From Synechococcales cyanobacterium GL140_1_metabinner_5_sub (lineage in GTDB: Bacteria > Cyanobacteriota > Cyanobacteriia > Cyanobacteriales > Chamaesiphonaceae), in NCBI GenBank assembly GCA_025359065.1, contig JANYHM010000115.1:79512-143511 (forward strand): 64,000 bases of DNA, written 5' to 3'. Every line of letters begins with the position of its first letter. The first letter of the stretch is position 1. The notes beneath the pieces were generated by a model, which saw nothing but the letters and a program-made list of their open reading frames with translations, was not told the origin of the DNA and made no database searches. The position numbers and the translations under genes are program-made. Of this stretch, positions 39,459 to 49,320 are shown in pieces.

Positions 39459-39779
39459 ATGATCGAAATCACTCCAGCGGCTACGGCAGAAGTGATCAGA
39501 ATGATGTCTTTAGGGCCTGTTGATGCCAATTTGTATCTGACATTAGGTATTGGTACCTGTGAACAATTTTATTATCAGCTCTCGCTAACGACTCTGACCA
39601 ACAGCACAGATTTGACTATACAGGTGGGTGATTTTAAGGTATTGATCGACTCTCAATACCGCCAGTACCTAGAAAATATCCAAATCGATTTTTCCCAAGA
39701 CCTGATGGGCGGGGGATTCCGTTACCGCAACTCCCAAGCCAGCAAGGTCTGTGGCTGTGGTAACGCTTTTACTGTTTAA
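39459..39779 (+). CDS. IscA/HesB-like iron-sulfur protein
   Basis: A 107-residue A-type carrier-like protein. The core is IEITPAATAEVIRMM, and the C-terminal SKVCGCGNAF keeps the paired Cys. The first Cys of the usual triad is represented by GTCEQFYY. Start chosen at 39459, with GGGGAG 5 bases upstream; the frame is open from 39426. Likely a cluster carrier or scaffold. Its end overlaps the convergent SPFH gene by 4 bp. Confidence 0.85.
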   Translation: MIEITPAATAEVIRMMSLGPVDANLYLTLGIGTCEQFYYQLSLTTLTNSTDLTIQVGDFKVLIDSQYRQYLENIQIDFSQDLMGGGFRYRNSQASKVCGCGNAFTV

Positions 39780-41791
39780 GAGTCGAGTAATTCCTGGACA
39801 TCTAAAATATCTTGGCGCTTGCCATCATTTTTAGATTGTCCCAAGAGCTTCGCCGACTCGGCGTTTTCTTGACCCTCGATCTTTTGCTCTACTAACAGAC
39901 CCATCAAACTATCCATCACCCCATTATTATTACCACCGCTGCCAGTGATCGACACATTGGGGACAATTTTGATGTTGCCATCCCGTACTCGATCCATCAT
40001 TTGCAGCGCTGCATAGGCTTGATTACCCAGCGCATCTACACCTTCTTCGTAGGCATGAGCCGTAGCTTCACCAATTTGACGAATTTCTGAAGCTTTAGCC
40101 GTGGCAATCTGCTGAATTTCGGCGGCTTCCCCAGCCGCCCGATTCGATCGAGCATGTGCTTCCATTCTGGCGATCGCCACTCCTTGTTCAGCACTCACAA
40201 GCTGTTTCTGGATATTGGCCATCGTAGTTTCCCGCACTAGTTCTTGACGCTGGCGCTCAGCAAGACGTTCAGCTCCATAGGTTTTTTCTAGCTCCTGGGC
40301 AATCTTGCGATCGGTCAAAGTCTTCATCAGTTCAGCCGGTGGGATAATTTGGCCAATCAAGGTATCCACCGCCTGCACATCGTAAGCCCGCAGGGCTTGA
40401 CGCACATATTCGGCAGCCTCAGCCTGACGTTGTTCTCGATCGATCAAAAAATCCAACACAGTATATTCTTGTGCCGAGTTGCGGAAATAGTTGGCAACAA
40501 TCGGACGCAACACCTGGTCTACCAAGTTTTGCATCGAACCCAATCGAGAAATCACCTTAGCGGCATCGCTGGCTCCAATATGGATGATCTGAAATACCTC
40601 CATTTGATAAGAGAAACCATCCATTGACAGCAGATCTAGAGTCTGCAAATCATGGTCATAGCCATGTTCATCCACAATGCGACTCGTAAAGTTTAAGATG
40701 ATGTTGGTGGTGGGCACCAGCTCCATCTTCATGATTTTGTCGTTAATTGGGTGCATCCCTGGATGTAATGGATCAATCCAAACTCCTTTATCACCTTTTT
40801 TTACCAAGTTGCCATGGGCAAAAGACTCACCGCTCAGATCTTTGCTGGAGTGACCAATAAAGGAAATAATCACGCCTACAAACCCGATCGGCACTTCCTG
40901 CATGGGCACTGATCGCACGTTCACAAACCAAGGGTTCAAGTTCCAAGAGCCAGAGAGCAATACTTGCTCTTGCAAACCCCGTCGGCCACCGTTTTCCAGG
41001 AAAGCCTTGGCGCGCTGGAAGCTGTTGTTTTTAGGAATGATCACCCCAGCAATTTCCCCTTGATCTAAGGCTTCGCCATCGAGAGTGGTGACAATGCCCA
41101 CTCTATCGTCAGGAATGCGGGTCACTTCTAACTGTTTATTGGTCATGCCATAGTGTTCAGCATTATTAGCGGTAACAATTTCAAACAGGGCAGTGTTAAT
41201 CCGATAAACCCCAGTGGTCAAAATTCCTAACTGCCGCCCTTTTTCGCCACCGTTCACCAAAAACTCCCGAGCATCTTGAAAGTTTTCACTATCTACCTCG
41301 GTGCCCAAAATTCTTTCGGTGGGAATCGATCGACCATCTTTGGCAATCACCAACCCAATTTGTTCTTGAGAAATCACCACCACACTATCTTTAGTAACTC
41401 GATATTGCCAAGGAAAATAGCCAAAGTGCCAACCCGGAGCCAGGGTATCCGCCTGAATTCCCGCTTCTCCATTAATAGCAACCAGTTGATTGGGTCGTAA
41501 ACGCTTGGTTGCAAATTTCTTTTTGACGATGCCCACCTCCATTTCTTTGATCGAAATAAATCCTAAACAAGTCGGACCAAAAAATAGTAAAAATGCCCCA
41601 GTCCCCACAGCCGTAAAGCCCCAATTCCAGTCTATAGAGTTACTTGCACTAGTAAATTTGCTGTTGTTGGGATCTTGTGGAGATACTAAAGACTGTTGAG
41701 CTGCTGCTGATCGGGTGGTGACACCTTGTGTACCCACAACTAAGCCAGCCACTAATCCCGACCACACTATCCGCCAGAAAAGTTTTTGCAT
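39776..41791 (-). CDS. SPFH (band 7) domain membrane protein
   Basis: A 671-residue protein with an N-terminal signal or anchor (IVWSGLVAGLVVGTQG) and a second hydrophobic segment (GFTAVGTGAFLLFFGPTCLGF at about 58-78). Band 7 homology spans about 290-470 (VRSVPMQEVPIGFVGVIIS). A long alanine/glutamate-rich coiled coil follows (about 480-600), typical of flotillin-like scaffolds. Likely oligomeric in the membrane; the role is unknown. Larger than ordinary flotillins owing to the N-terminal half. Confidence 0.85.
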   Translation of the reverse strand: MQKLFWRIVWSGLVAGLVVGTQGVTTRSAAAQQSLVSPQDPNNSKFTSASNSIDWNWGFTAVGTGAFLLFFGPTCLGFISIKEMEVGIVKKKFATKRLRPNQLVAINGEAGIQADTLAPGWHFGYFPWQYRVTKDSVVVISQEQIGLVIAKDGRSIPTERILGTEVDSENFQDAREFLVNGGEKGRQLGILTTGVYRINTALFEIVTANNAEHYGMTNKQLEVTRIPDDRVGIVTTLDGEALDQGEIAGVIIPKNNSFQRAKAFLENGGRRGLQEQVLLSGSWNLNPWFVNVRSVPMQEVPIGFVGVIISFIGHSSKDLSGESFAHGNLVKKGDKGVWIDPLHPGMHPINDKIMKMELVPTTNIILNFTSRIVDEHGYDHDLQTLDLLSMDGFSYQMEVFQIIHIGASDAAKVISRLGSMQNLVDQVLRPIVANYFRNSAQEYTVLDFLIDREQRQAEAAEYVRQALRAYDVQAVDTLIGQIIPPAELMKTLTDRKIAQELEKTYGAERLAERQRQELVRETTMANIQKQLVSAEQGVAIARMEAHARSNRAAGEAAEIQQIATAKASEIRQIGEATAHAYEEGVDALGNQAYAALQMMDRVRDGNIKIVPNVSITGSGGNNNGVMDSLMGLLVEQKIEGQENAESAKLLGQSKNDGKRQDILDVQELLDS

Positions 41792-42019
41792 ATTAATTCA
41801 GCTTTTTTCAGGTTATGCAAATCTAATGGGCTGAGTGTAGGAGATTATGCAGATCAACTTAAAGTCTCGGGAATTTCTCGACAGTTCCTTGTAGTCGCAG
41901 TTAGACTGAAGAAGTCATTTCAGATTTGCTGCCCAGAAATCTATTCTGTCCGCAGCGCCTCTGAAATTCGGTAGTTGCGACTCACACAACCGTTTACTAC
42001 CCGTAAGAAAAAATTTATC

Positions 42020-43630
42020 ATGTCTAATATTTCTCGATCAATTGCCTATATTAGCCTTACCGTCCTGATCGGTAGCCTTGCCGCCTGTGGTTCTAATCCT
42101 GGTTCTCAGCAAGCCACCAAAGATGTGGCACCAGCAAGCGCGCCCCAGAATGTAGCTGGTCAAAAATCTATGGATAAAGCTTCGACAAAAAAAGCGCCTT
42201 CCGAAGCAGATACAGTCCCTGAAACCAGTGGCGAAACCTACAAAGGAGTGGCCGATAACCAGTTCTATGGAGCCAAAGCAGATCCCCTTTCAACTTTCTC
42301 GATCGATGTAGATACTGCCAGCTATAGCAATTTGCGCCGCTTTATTAATGGTGGTAACTTGCCACCCAAAGATGCTGTGCGCATCGAAGAAATGGTCAAC
42401 TACTTCCCTTACAACTATCCTCAACCTACTGGCGATAAGCCTTTCTCGATTAACACCGAAGTAGCCGATGCCCCTTGGAATCCTCAACATAAGCTAGTCC
42501 AAATCGGTTTGCAGGGTAAAAAGATTGGGATGGAGCAATTACCACCCAATAACTTGGTGTTTTTGCTAGATGTTTCTGGCTCGATGAATGAACCTAATAA
42601 GCTGCCGCTGCTGAAAGCTTCGCTGAAGCTATTGATTAACGAACTTCGCCCTCAAGATAGAGTGGCGATCGTGGTTTACGCCGGTAACGCTGGACTAGTG
42701 CTGCCTTCTACCTCCGCTAAAGAAAAAAGTAAAATCATTGCTGCTCTAGATAAATTAGAATCTGGTGGCTCTACTGCTGGCGGTGAGGGAATTATCCAAG
42801 CCTACAAAGTAGCTCGTGATAACTTTATTAAAGATGGCAATAACCGAGTTGTTTTGGGTACTGACGGTGACTTTAATGTGGGGGTCAGCAGTGATGAAGC
42901 GCTGGTGAAGCTGATTGAAAAAGAACGCGGTACTGGCGTATTTCTCTCGGTTCTGGGTTTTGGCATGGGCAATCTGAAAGATGGCAAAATGGAACAGTTA
43001 GCTAATAAAGGCAATGGTAACTATGCCTATATAGATAGCTTGGCTGAAGCTAAAAAAGTCTTAGTAAAAGAATTTGGTGGCACGTTGGCCACGATCGCTA
43101 AAGATGTCAAAATTCAGGTAGAGTTTAATCCTAACTTCGTGCAGGGCTATCGTCTCATCGGCTACGAAAATCGGGTGTTAGCCAACAGCGATTTCAAAAA
43201 CGACAAAAAAGATGCTGGTGAGCTGGGTTCTGGACATACCGTCACGGCTTTATATGAGGTGATTCCAGTCGGAGTCAAAACCGATTTTAAATTCGTCCAA
43301 ACTAATGCGACGGTGGATAAGCCAACTAAGCTGTCTGCCGATATGTTTGCACAGGTGAATTTACGCTATAAAGCACCGCAAGCCAATGAGTCTCAGCTTT
43401 TGAGCAGCACCATCGGTCAACAGACTAAAGCGGGTGCCTCAGAAAATCTGAAGTTTGCTGCTGCTGTGGCCTCTTATGGAATGACTCTGCGCAACTCGCC
43501 TTTTAAGGGAAACAGCAGTTATAATAGCGTGCTGGAATTGGCTAATCAGGCTAAGGGTGCTGATTTAGATGGCTATCGAGCAGAGTTTATTCGTTTGGTG
43601 GAAAGCAGTAAGAAAATAGCGAAATCTTAG
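42020..43630 (+). CDS. VWA-domain lipoprotein (YfbK-like)
   Basis: A 536-residue lipoprotein. The lipobox is LIGSLAAC, and I start at ATG 42020 because it opens the signal peptide; the frame extends upstream to 41975. The YfbK-type N-terminal domain contains STFSIDVDTASYSNLRRF. The von Willebrand domain (about 160-340) has an intact MIDAS: DVSGS, then the Thr/Asp in GTDGDFNVG. A DUF3520-like tail follows. Likely a metal-dependent adhesion or assembly factor on the periplasmic side; partner unknown. Confidence 0.9.
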   Translation: MSNISRSIAYISLTVLIGSLAACGSNPGSQQATKDVAPASAPQNVAGQKSMDKASTKKAPSEADTVPETSGETYKGVADNQFYGAKADPLSTFSIDVDTASYSNLRRFINGGNLPPKDAVRIEEMVNYFPYNYPQPTGDKPFSINTEVADAPWNPQHKLVQIGLQGKKIGMEQLPPNNLVFLLDVSGSMNEPNKLPLLKASLKLLINELRPQDRVAIVVYAGNAGLVLPSTSAKEKSKIIAALDKLESGGSTAGGEGIIQAYKVARDNFIKDGNNRVVLGTDGDFNVGVSSDEALVKLIEKERGTGVFLSVLGFGMGNLKDGKMEQLANKGNGNYAYIDSLAEAKKVLVKEFGGTLATIAKDVKIQVEFNPNFVQGYRLIGYENRVLANSDFKNDKKDAGELGSGHTVTALYEVIPVGVKTDFKFVQTNATVDKPTKLSADMFAQVNLRYKAPQANESQLLSSTIGQQTKAGASENLKFAAAVASYGMTLRNSPFKGNSSYNSVLELANQAKGADLDGYRAEFIRLVESSKKIAKS

Positions 43631-43771
43631 AATTTGGACTGCGAATTTGGACTGTGATGGAGATAAAAGTGATCATCAGATCACCTCATTTCCCATGAAG
43701 GAAGAAGGAGATCACAAGCAAAGGTTGCCATAAACCTTCATGCCCAATGGCTAAAATATTTTGAAATCACC

Positions 43772-44953
43772 TTGGATGAAAATATGAATAATCCTCACGT
43801 TGAAGCAATAGATCTATCACCCCAAGGATATCAAGTCGATCGAGTTCTCGGTCACAATGTCCACGGAGGCCGAGTCACCTATTTAGCCCAAGATTTGAAT
43901 GCCGAAATCCCGGTAGTAGTTAAGCAATTTCAGTTTGCAGGCAATACCTGGGGCAACTATGATGCCTATCAGCGAGAAGTAGATATTTTGCAACAGCTAG
44001 ATCATCCTCGTATCCCCAAATACTTGACTTCTTGGGAAACCCCGAGCGGGTTTTGCTTGGTGCAAGAATATAAGACGGGCAGCACTTTGGCAAATGTAGG
44101 GCGCAAGTTTACGCTCGATGAAGTGAAGCAGATTGCGATCGACATCTTAGATGTCTTAATTTATCTACAGCAACAGCAGCCCCCCATTGTTCACCGCGAT
44201 TTAAAACCCGAAAATATTCTCATTGATGAACAAAATCAAGTCTATGTGATCGATTTTGGTTTTGCCCGCAATAATGATCAAGAGGTCGCGGCTAGCAGCA
44301 CAGTCAAAGGCACCTTGGGCTTTATGCCTCCAGAGCAACTATTCAATCGGCCTTTAACCAAAGCGGCTGATCTGTATAGCTTAGGCGTAACTTTGGTCTG
44401 TTTGCTCACCGGCCACAAATCTACCGAAATCGATCGGCTCATTGATCACAACTATCGACTCGATCTGCGATCGCACTTGGGTCATTTACCAGCCAATTTT
44501 TTAGCATGGCTAATTAAAATCACCGATCCAAACCCTGATCAACGCTATCTAGATGCCCAGGATGCTTTGACTGCCTTGCAAACAGTCGATCAGACTGTTT
44601 GTAACAAACCCCCTTCACTAGCTATCATCAGCTTGGGAGTATTATTGACAACGGGACTAGTGACAATGTATCGACCAACAATTCCAACAAAGGTAGCAAT
44701 ATCAGTCGAGCAAATCCAAGCCGATCGAGGCTGCCCCGGCTGCAATTTAGCAGGCATGAATTTACATGGAGCAAATTTGCAAAGCTATGATTTCACCGGA
44801 GCCAATTTAACTGGTGCTGATCTGCGCGGAGCCGATTTACGCGGCGCTAGCCTCCGAAACGCCGATCTGACTAATGCCATGTGGCATGGGGCAATCCTAG
44901 AAAGTACCGATTTACATGGAGCCAAAGATCCATCTGGCAAAGTTCAACAGTAG
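43772..44953 (+). CDS. Ser/Thr protein kinase with transmembrane segment and pentapeptide repeats
   Basis: 393 residues from a TTG at 43772, or 389 from the ATG at 43784. The kinase domain (about 15-270) is complete: VVVKQF with the ATP lysine, HRDLKPEN, DFGFARN and GTLGFMPPEQ. A hydrophobic segment AIISLGVLLTTGLVTMY (about 289-305) is followed by a short CPGC motif. The C-terminus has A(N/D)LxG pentapeptide repeats (about 325-385). The architecture resembles SpkB-type kinases. It is co-oriented with gdhA 29 bp downstream, so it may be co-expressed with it. Confidence 0.9.
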   Translation: MDENMNNPHVEAIDLSPQGYQVDRVLGHNVHGGRVTYLAQDLNAEIPVVVKQFQFAGNTWGNYDAYQREVDILQQLDHPRIPKYLTSWETPSGFCLVQEYKTGSTLANVGRKFTLDEVKQIAIDILDVLIYLQQQQPPIVHRDLKPENILIDEQNQVYVIDFGFARNNDQEVAASSTVKGTLGFMPPEQLFNRPLTKAADLYSLGVTLVCLLTGHKSTEIDRLIDHNYRLDLRSHLGHLPANFLAWLIKITDPNPDQRYLDAQDALTALQTVDQTVCNKPPSLAIISLGVLLTTGLVTMYRPTIPTKVAISVEQIQADRGCPGCNLAGMNLHGANLQSYDFTGANLTGADLRGADLRGASLRNADLTNAMWHGAILESTDLHGAKDPSGKVQQ

Positions 44954-44982
44954 TTTTAATAAATTCAAAGGTCTATATAGCT

Positions 44983-46266
44983 ATGACAGAATCTTTATTC
45001 GCAGAAGCCACACAAAGACTAGATGCGGCTCTCCAACACATCTCCATTTCAGAAGATGCCATAGAACACCTAAAGTACCCTAAATCTAGCTTACAGGTCT
45101 CCATCCCGGTGCGGATGGACAACGGCTCTTTAAAAATCTTCCAGGGATACCGAGTGCGCTACGATGATACCCGAGGACCAACCAAAGGCGGCATCCGCTA
45201 TCATCCTAATGTTTCCTTGGACGAAGTGAAGTCTTTGGCTTTTTGGATGACTTTTAAGTGTGCCGTAATGGATATTCCATTTGGTGGTGCCAAAGGCGGA
45301 ATTACGATCGATCCTAAGCAACTCTCCAAATTTGAATTAGAACGCCTCAGCCGAGGCTATATCGACGCGATCGCCGACTTTATAGGCCCTGATGTAGATA
45401 TTGCTGCCCCAGATGTGCAAACCAACGCAATCATTATGGGCTGGATGATGGATCAATACAACATTATTCAACGCAAAATAGTCCCTGCCGTTATTACAGG
45501 GAAACCCCTGAGCATGGGCGGTAGCTTAGGCCGCGACACGGCCACTGGCATGGGTACCTTCTTTGCGATCGAGGCTTTAATGCCAAAATTTAAGGTTATG
45601 CCCAAAAACACCACGGTTGCAGTGCAGGGCTTTGGCAACGCGGGCGGAGTGGTTGCCGATTTGCTCTGTCGGGCTGGTTATAAGGTGGTAGCCGTAAGTG
45701 ATTCTAAGGGTGGCATTTATGCCAAAGATGGTTTGGATATTGCCAGTGTGCGGCAGTTTAAAAATTCTACCCGCGATCTTAAAGCAGTTTACTGTGAGGG
45801 AACGATCTGCAATATTGTAGACTACAAAACCATTAGTAATGAACAATTATTGGCGCTAGATGTGGATATCTTGGTACCAGCGGCGCTGGAAAATCAAATC
45901 ACTGAGGCCAATGCTGATGGTGTAAGGGCAAAGTATATCTTTGAAGCAGCGAATGGCCCGATTACCGCTGCTGCCGACGCTATTTTAGAAGCCAAAGGAA
46001 TTCATGTCTTCCCAGATATTTTAATTAATGCTGGCGGTGTGACTGTAAGTTATTTTGAGTGGGTGCAAAATCGTAGTGGTCTTTATTGGACTGTGGATGA
46101 AGTGAACGATCGGCTAAAACAAAAGATGGTGACAGAAACCGAGCGAATCTGGTCGACCGCCCAAGAAAAGTCAATTTCGATGCGCACTGCGGCCTATGTT
46201 CATGCCCTCGATCGCATTGGTGCAGCCATTAATGCCAAGGGAACCCGTGATTATTATGTCAGCTAA
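44983..46266 (+). CDS. gdhA: Glutamate dehydrogenase
   Basis: Interconverts glutamate with 2-oxoglutarate and ammonia. The protein is 427 residues from ATG 44983; the 34 residues upstream in frame overlap the kinase gene and are not homologous. The substrate domain has TKGGIRYHP and the catalytic MDIPFGGAKGG; the Rossmann motif is VQGFGNAGGVVA. Coenzyme preference is not clear from the sequence. It links PutA-made glutamate and nitrate-derived ammonium to central carbon. Confidence 0.94.
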   Translation: MTESLFAEATQRLDAALQHISISEDAIEHLKYPKSSLQVSIPVRMDNGSLKIFQGYRVRYDDTRGPTKGGIRYHPNVSLDEVKSLAFWMTFKCAVMDIPFGGAKGGITIDPKQLSKFELERLSRGYIDAIADFIGPDVDIAAPDVQTNAIIMGWMMDQYNIIQRKIVPAVITGKPLSMGGSLGRDTATGMGTFFAIEALMPKFKVMPKNTTVAVQGFGNAGGVVADLLCRAGYKVVAVSDSKGGIYAKDGLDIASVRQFKNSTRDLKAVYCEGTICNIVDYKTISNEQLLALDVDILVPAALENQITEANADGVRAKYIFEAANGPITAAADAILEAKGIHVFPDILINAGGVTVSYFEWVQNRSGLYWTVDEVNDRLKQKMVTETERIWSTAQEKSISMRTAAYVHALDRIGAAINAKGTRDYYVS

Positions 46267-46383
46267 CATAATTCTTAGCTACTTACTGCCTAAATAACCA
46301 GTAGTGATGAAAAAAAATACGTCTCTCGGAATAAGAATGGTGCTTGCGACCTCCAGCTCTAATAACGAGAATAAGTTTAAAAA

Positions 46384-46407
46384 TTCCCGCAGACTGATTT
46401 GCGGGAA
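46384..46407 (-). terminator. Terminator of the nrt operon
   Basis: An 8-bp stem TTCCCGCA/TGCGGGAA with an 8-base loop is followed on the minus strand by TTTTTAAA. It lies 30 bp past the nrtD stop. Confidence 0.8.
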
Positions 46408-46436
46408 CAGCAAAAATTGAGGTGGAGACTAGTTCA

Positions 46437-47270
46437 TCAATCCTCCAAATGAGCATAGCGATTGTACAGAAAATCTAAAGCCGAGTTACGCATTTCTACA
46501 TACTGACTACTGCTCATAATTGCCGATCGATCACGAGGTCTGGTAAACCCAATATCCATAATCTCTCCAATTTGGGCATTGGGGCCATTGGTCATCATCA
46601 CTAGTCGATCGGCCAAATATAAAGCCTCATCAATATCGTGAGTAATCATCAGCACAGTTACCTGCTGCTGTCGCCAAATCTCCAGCAACTCATCTTGTAG
46701 TTCTTCTTTGGTAATAGCATCCAGCGCCCCAAAAGGCTCATCCAAAATCAGCACCTGGGGCTGAATAGATAAAGCCCTGGCGATCGCCACTCGCTGCTTC
46801 ATCCCCCCCGAAATTTGCGCAGGCCGCTTATCGATCGCCTCGGTCAACCCCACCATCTTTAATCGATCCATCACGATCGCTGCCTTCTCGGCAGCAGATT
46901 TATTGGTATAAACCGCATCCACCGCCAAATAGACATTTTCGTACACCGTAAGCCAAGGCAACAAACAATAGTTCTGAAACACCATCATGCGATCAGGACC
47001 AGGTTCAGTAATTGGCTGACCCTGAAGAGTCACCTGACCACTAGAAGGCTGATTAAACCCCGAAACCATATTTACCAGAGTAGATTTGCCGCAGCCAGAG
47101 TGGCCAATAATGCAAACAAACTCGCCCTCCCGCACATCCAAACTGATATTATCCAGCACCGTCACCGGGCCATCGGCAGTAGGATAAATCTTAGAAACCT
47201 GATCAACCTGCAAAAATGCTGGTTTGGGAACAACGGGGGAAGTAGCGTAAGACATAAAAGCATTAGTCAT
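46437..47270 (-). CDS. nrtD: Nitrate/nitrite ABC transporter ATP-binding protein NrtD
   Basis: A 277-residue ABC ATPase with Walker A GHSGCGKST, signature ISGGMKQRVAIARAL and Walker B VLILDEPFGALD. It is the stand-alone ATPase of the four-gene uptake system and lies 7 bp after nrtC. A bicarbonate CmpD would look similar; the nitrate call rests on the NrtA features. Confidence 0.9.
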   Translation of the reverse strand: MTNAFMSYATSPVVPKPAFLQVDQVSKIYPTADGPVTVLDNISLDVREGEFVCIIGHSGCGKSTLVNMVSGFNQPSSGQVTLQGQPITEPGPDRMMVFQNYCLLPWLTVYENVYLAVDAVYTNKSAAEKAAIVMDRLKMVGLTEAIDKRPAQISGGMKQRVAIARALSIQPQVLILDEPFGALDAITKEELQDELLEIWRQQQVTVLMITHDIDEALYLADRLVMMTNGPNAQIGEIMDIGFTRPRDRSAIMSSSQYVEMRNSALDFLYNRYAHLED

Positions 47271-47277
47271 TATTTAA

Positions 47278-49290
47278 TTACCGAGTGCGGGCGAGTTTAC
47301 GATCGGCTCTATCCAAATCTATTTCTTGAACAGGATAGTCGCGGCTAATAGCTTGCTGTCTGAGATATTCCAATGGCCGATCGGGGTCGAACACCAAACC
47401 ATCAAATAGCTGAAAAGCATCTCGATCGGGTTCAATCCCCACCTGACCAAGCTGACGGGAAGCTTCCAAGAAAATATCCACCCGCCTTACACGATCTAGC
47501 ACCTCAATCCAATTATTCGGAAATGGAGTGATATTCCAACGAGCTAACTGCGACAAAATCCATAGTCCTTCTACCCGCCGGGGACAGTTGCTATTATCTA
47601 AATGGAACTGATGGAAACGGGGCAGCATTTGACCTGGATCATTAGTCGATCGAATATATGGGCCAGTCAAACTAGGAGTGAGTGCAGCTAAAGGCACACC
47701 CAAATAGTTCGGTCTACTTAGGATTTCGGCGACTTCAACGCGGTGACGAGGCTCGTCGCAAAACTCACAGGCTTCTAGCAACGCTTTCACTAACGCCAAC
47801 ATAGCTTCTGGATTTTGTTGCTGCCAATCTTCTCGCGCCCCCAGCACTTTTTCTGGATTGCCCGCCCAGATTTCTAGGTCTGTCGCCACGACAAAACCAA
47901 TGCCTTCTACTACCGCTTGGGAACCCCATGGCTCACCCACACAAAAGCCATCAATTTGACCTTTGCGTAACTGGTCTACCATTGCTTGGGGTGGCAAAAT
48001 CACCAAATCCACCTCTTGATCGGGGTCAATGTTACCCGAAGCCAGCCAGTAGCGCAGCATCAAGTTGTGCATTGAGCAGTCATGCACTATTCCAATCCGA
48101 TAGCGACGATCTTTGTCCATCGCAATTACCGATTTCAACTCATTCAGGCTCTGGGCACCGCGCTCATAAAGCTCTTTACTAAGAGTGATCGCATTACCAT
48201 TTCGTGACAACACCAAGGATGTAGAAGTTGGCACCGAAGGCTGACCACCCATGCCAATGGTCATCGCCAAGGGCATCGCTGCCACCATCTGCGCAGCATC
48301 AAACCGGCGATCGGCTACACCCGAGGCAATATCGTCCCAGCTACTGGCTTTTTGCAAATTTACCGTTAAACCATGCTTGGCAAAAAAGCCTTTTTCTTGA
48401 GCGATCGCCAACGGCGCACAGTCGGTCAGTGGCATAAAGCCGATATTTAAAGTAGTTTTGGGCAATTGGGATACCATTACCGAAGTAGAACTTTGAAGTT
48501 CGGCTTGTCGCTTCTTGGCGCGTTTTTGCTGATTCAAAAACTCAATGATTTCTGCTCGCATTGGGTAGTAGTCAGGATGCTTAACCACCTGCATCCGCTG
48601 ACGAGGCCGGGGCAGATCTACAGTCAAAATTTGACCAATATGGGAAGCAGGGCCATTGGTAAGCATCACTACTCGATCAGATAACAATAAAGCCTCATCC
48701 ACATCGTGAGTGACCATCACTGCCGTTACTTTGCTCTCTTCGCAAATGTGCATAAGCTGTTCTTGCAGGCCGCCCCTAGTCAGAGCATCCAAAGCCCCAA
48801 AGGGTTCATCCAACAGCAACAGCTTAGGACGAATAGAAAGAGCACGGGCGATCGCTACCCTTTGTTTCATACCGCCAGAAAGCTGGGCTGGGCGCTTTTT
48901 GGCAGCGGGACGTAAATTTACCAAGTCAATGTGATGCTCAATAATTTCGCGGCGCTCACTGGCTGGTTTATCTCGATATACTTCATTTACTGCCAAAGCA
49001 ATATTTTCTCGCACGGTCAACCAGGGCAACAGCGAATAGTTCTGAAACACCACCATTTTGTCTGGTCCTGGAGCTGCGATTTGCCGTCCTTCCAAAACCA
49101 CTCCACCCTTGGAGGGTAAATCTAGTCCGGCAATCATATTCAGCAGAGTCGATTTTCCACAGCCCGAGTGACCAATCAGCGAAACAAACTCTCCTTGCTT
49201 GATCTGCAAGTCAATATTTTCTAACGCGATATATCTGCCACCATTTGCCAACGGAAAGACTTTATCGACGTGATCTACTTCTAAAAACAT
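47278..49290 (-). CDS. nrtC: Nitrate/nitrite ABC transporter ATPase with fused binding domain NrtC
   Basis: A 670-residue fusion. Residues about 1-260 form an ABC ATPase (GHSGCGKST, LSGGMKQRVA, LLLDEPFGALD). Residues about 290-665 resemble the NrtA binding protein (LNIGFMPLTDCAPLAIAQEKG, GFCVGEPWGSQAV). In NrtC this C-terminal domain is regulatory. The fusion is diagnostic of the NrtC/CmpC group. It lies between nrtB and nrtD. Confidence 0.93.
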   Translation of the reverse strand: MFLEVDHVDKVFPLANGGRYIALENIDLQIKQGEFVSLIGHSGCGKSTLLNMIAGLDLPSKGGVVLEGRQIAAPGPDKMVVFQNYSLLPWLTVRENIALAVNEVYRDKPASERREIIEHHIDLVNLRPAAKKRPAQLSGGMKQRVAIARALSIRPKLLLLDEPFGALDALTRGGLQEQLMHICEESKVTAVMVTHDVDEALLLSDRVVMLTNGPASHIGQILTVDLPRPRQRMQVVKHPDYYPMRAEIIEFLNQQKRAKKRQAELQSSTSVMVSQLPKTTLNIGFMPLTDCAPLAIAQEKGFFAKHGLTVNLQKASSWDDIASGVADRRFDAAQMVAAMPLAMTIGMGGQPSVPTSTSLVLSRNGNAITLSKELYERGAQSLNELKSVIAMDKDRRYRIGIVHDCSMHNLMLRYWLASGNIDPDQEVDLVILPPQAMVDQLRKGQIDGFCVGEPWGSQAVVEGIGFVVATDLEIWAGNPEKVLGAREDWQQQNPEAMLALVKALLEACEFCDEPRHRVEVAEILSRPNYLGVPLAALTPSLTGPYIRSTNDPGQMLPRFHQFHLDNSNCPRRVEGLWILSQLARWNITPFPNNWIEVLDRVRRVDIFLEASRQLGQVGIEPDRDAFQLFDGLVFDPDRPLEYLRQQAISRDYPVQEIDLDRADRKLARTR

Positions 49291-49320
49291 AGTTAATCTA
49301 CCCTAAGCTGCGTAATTAAA

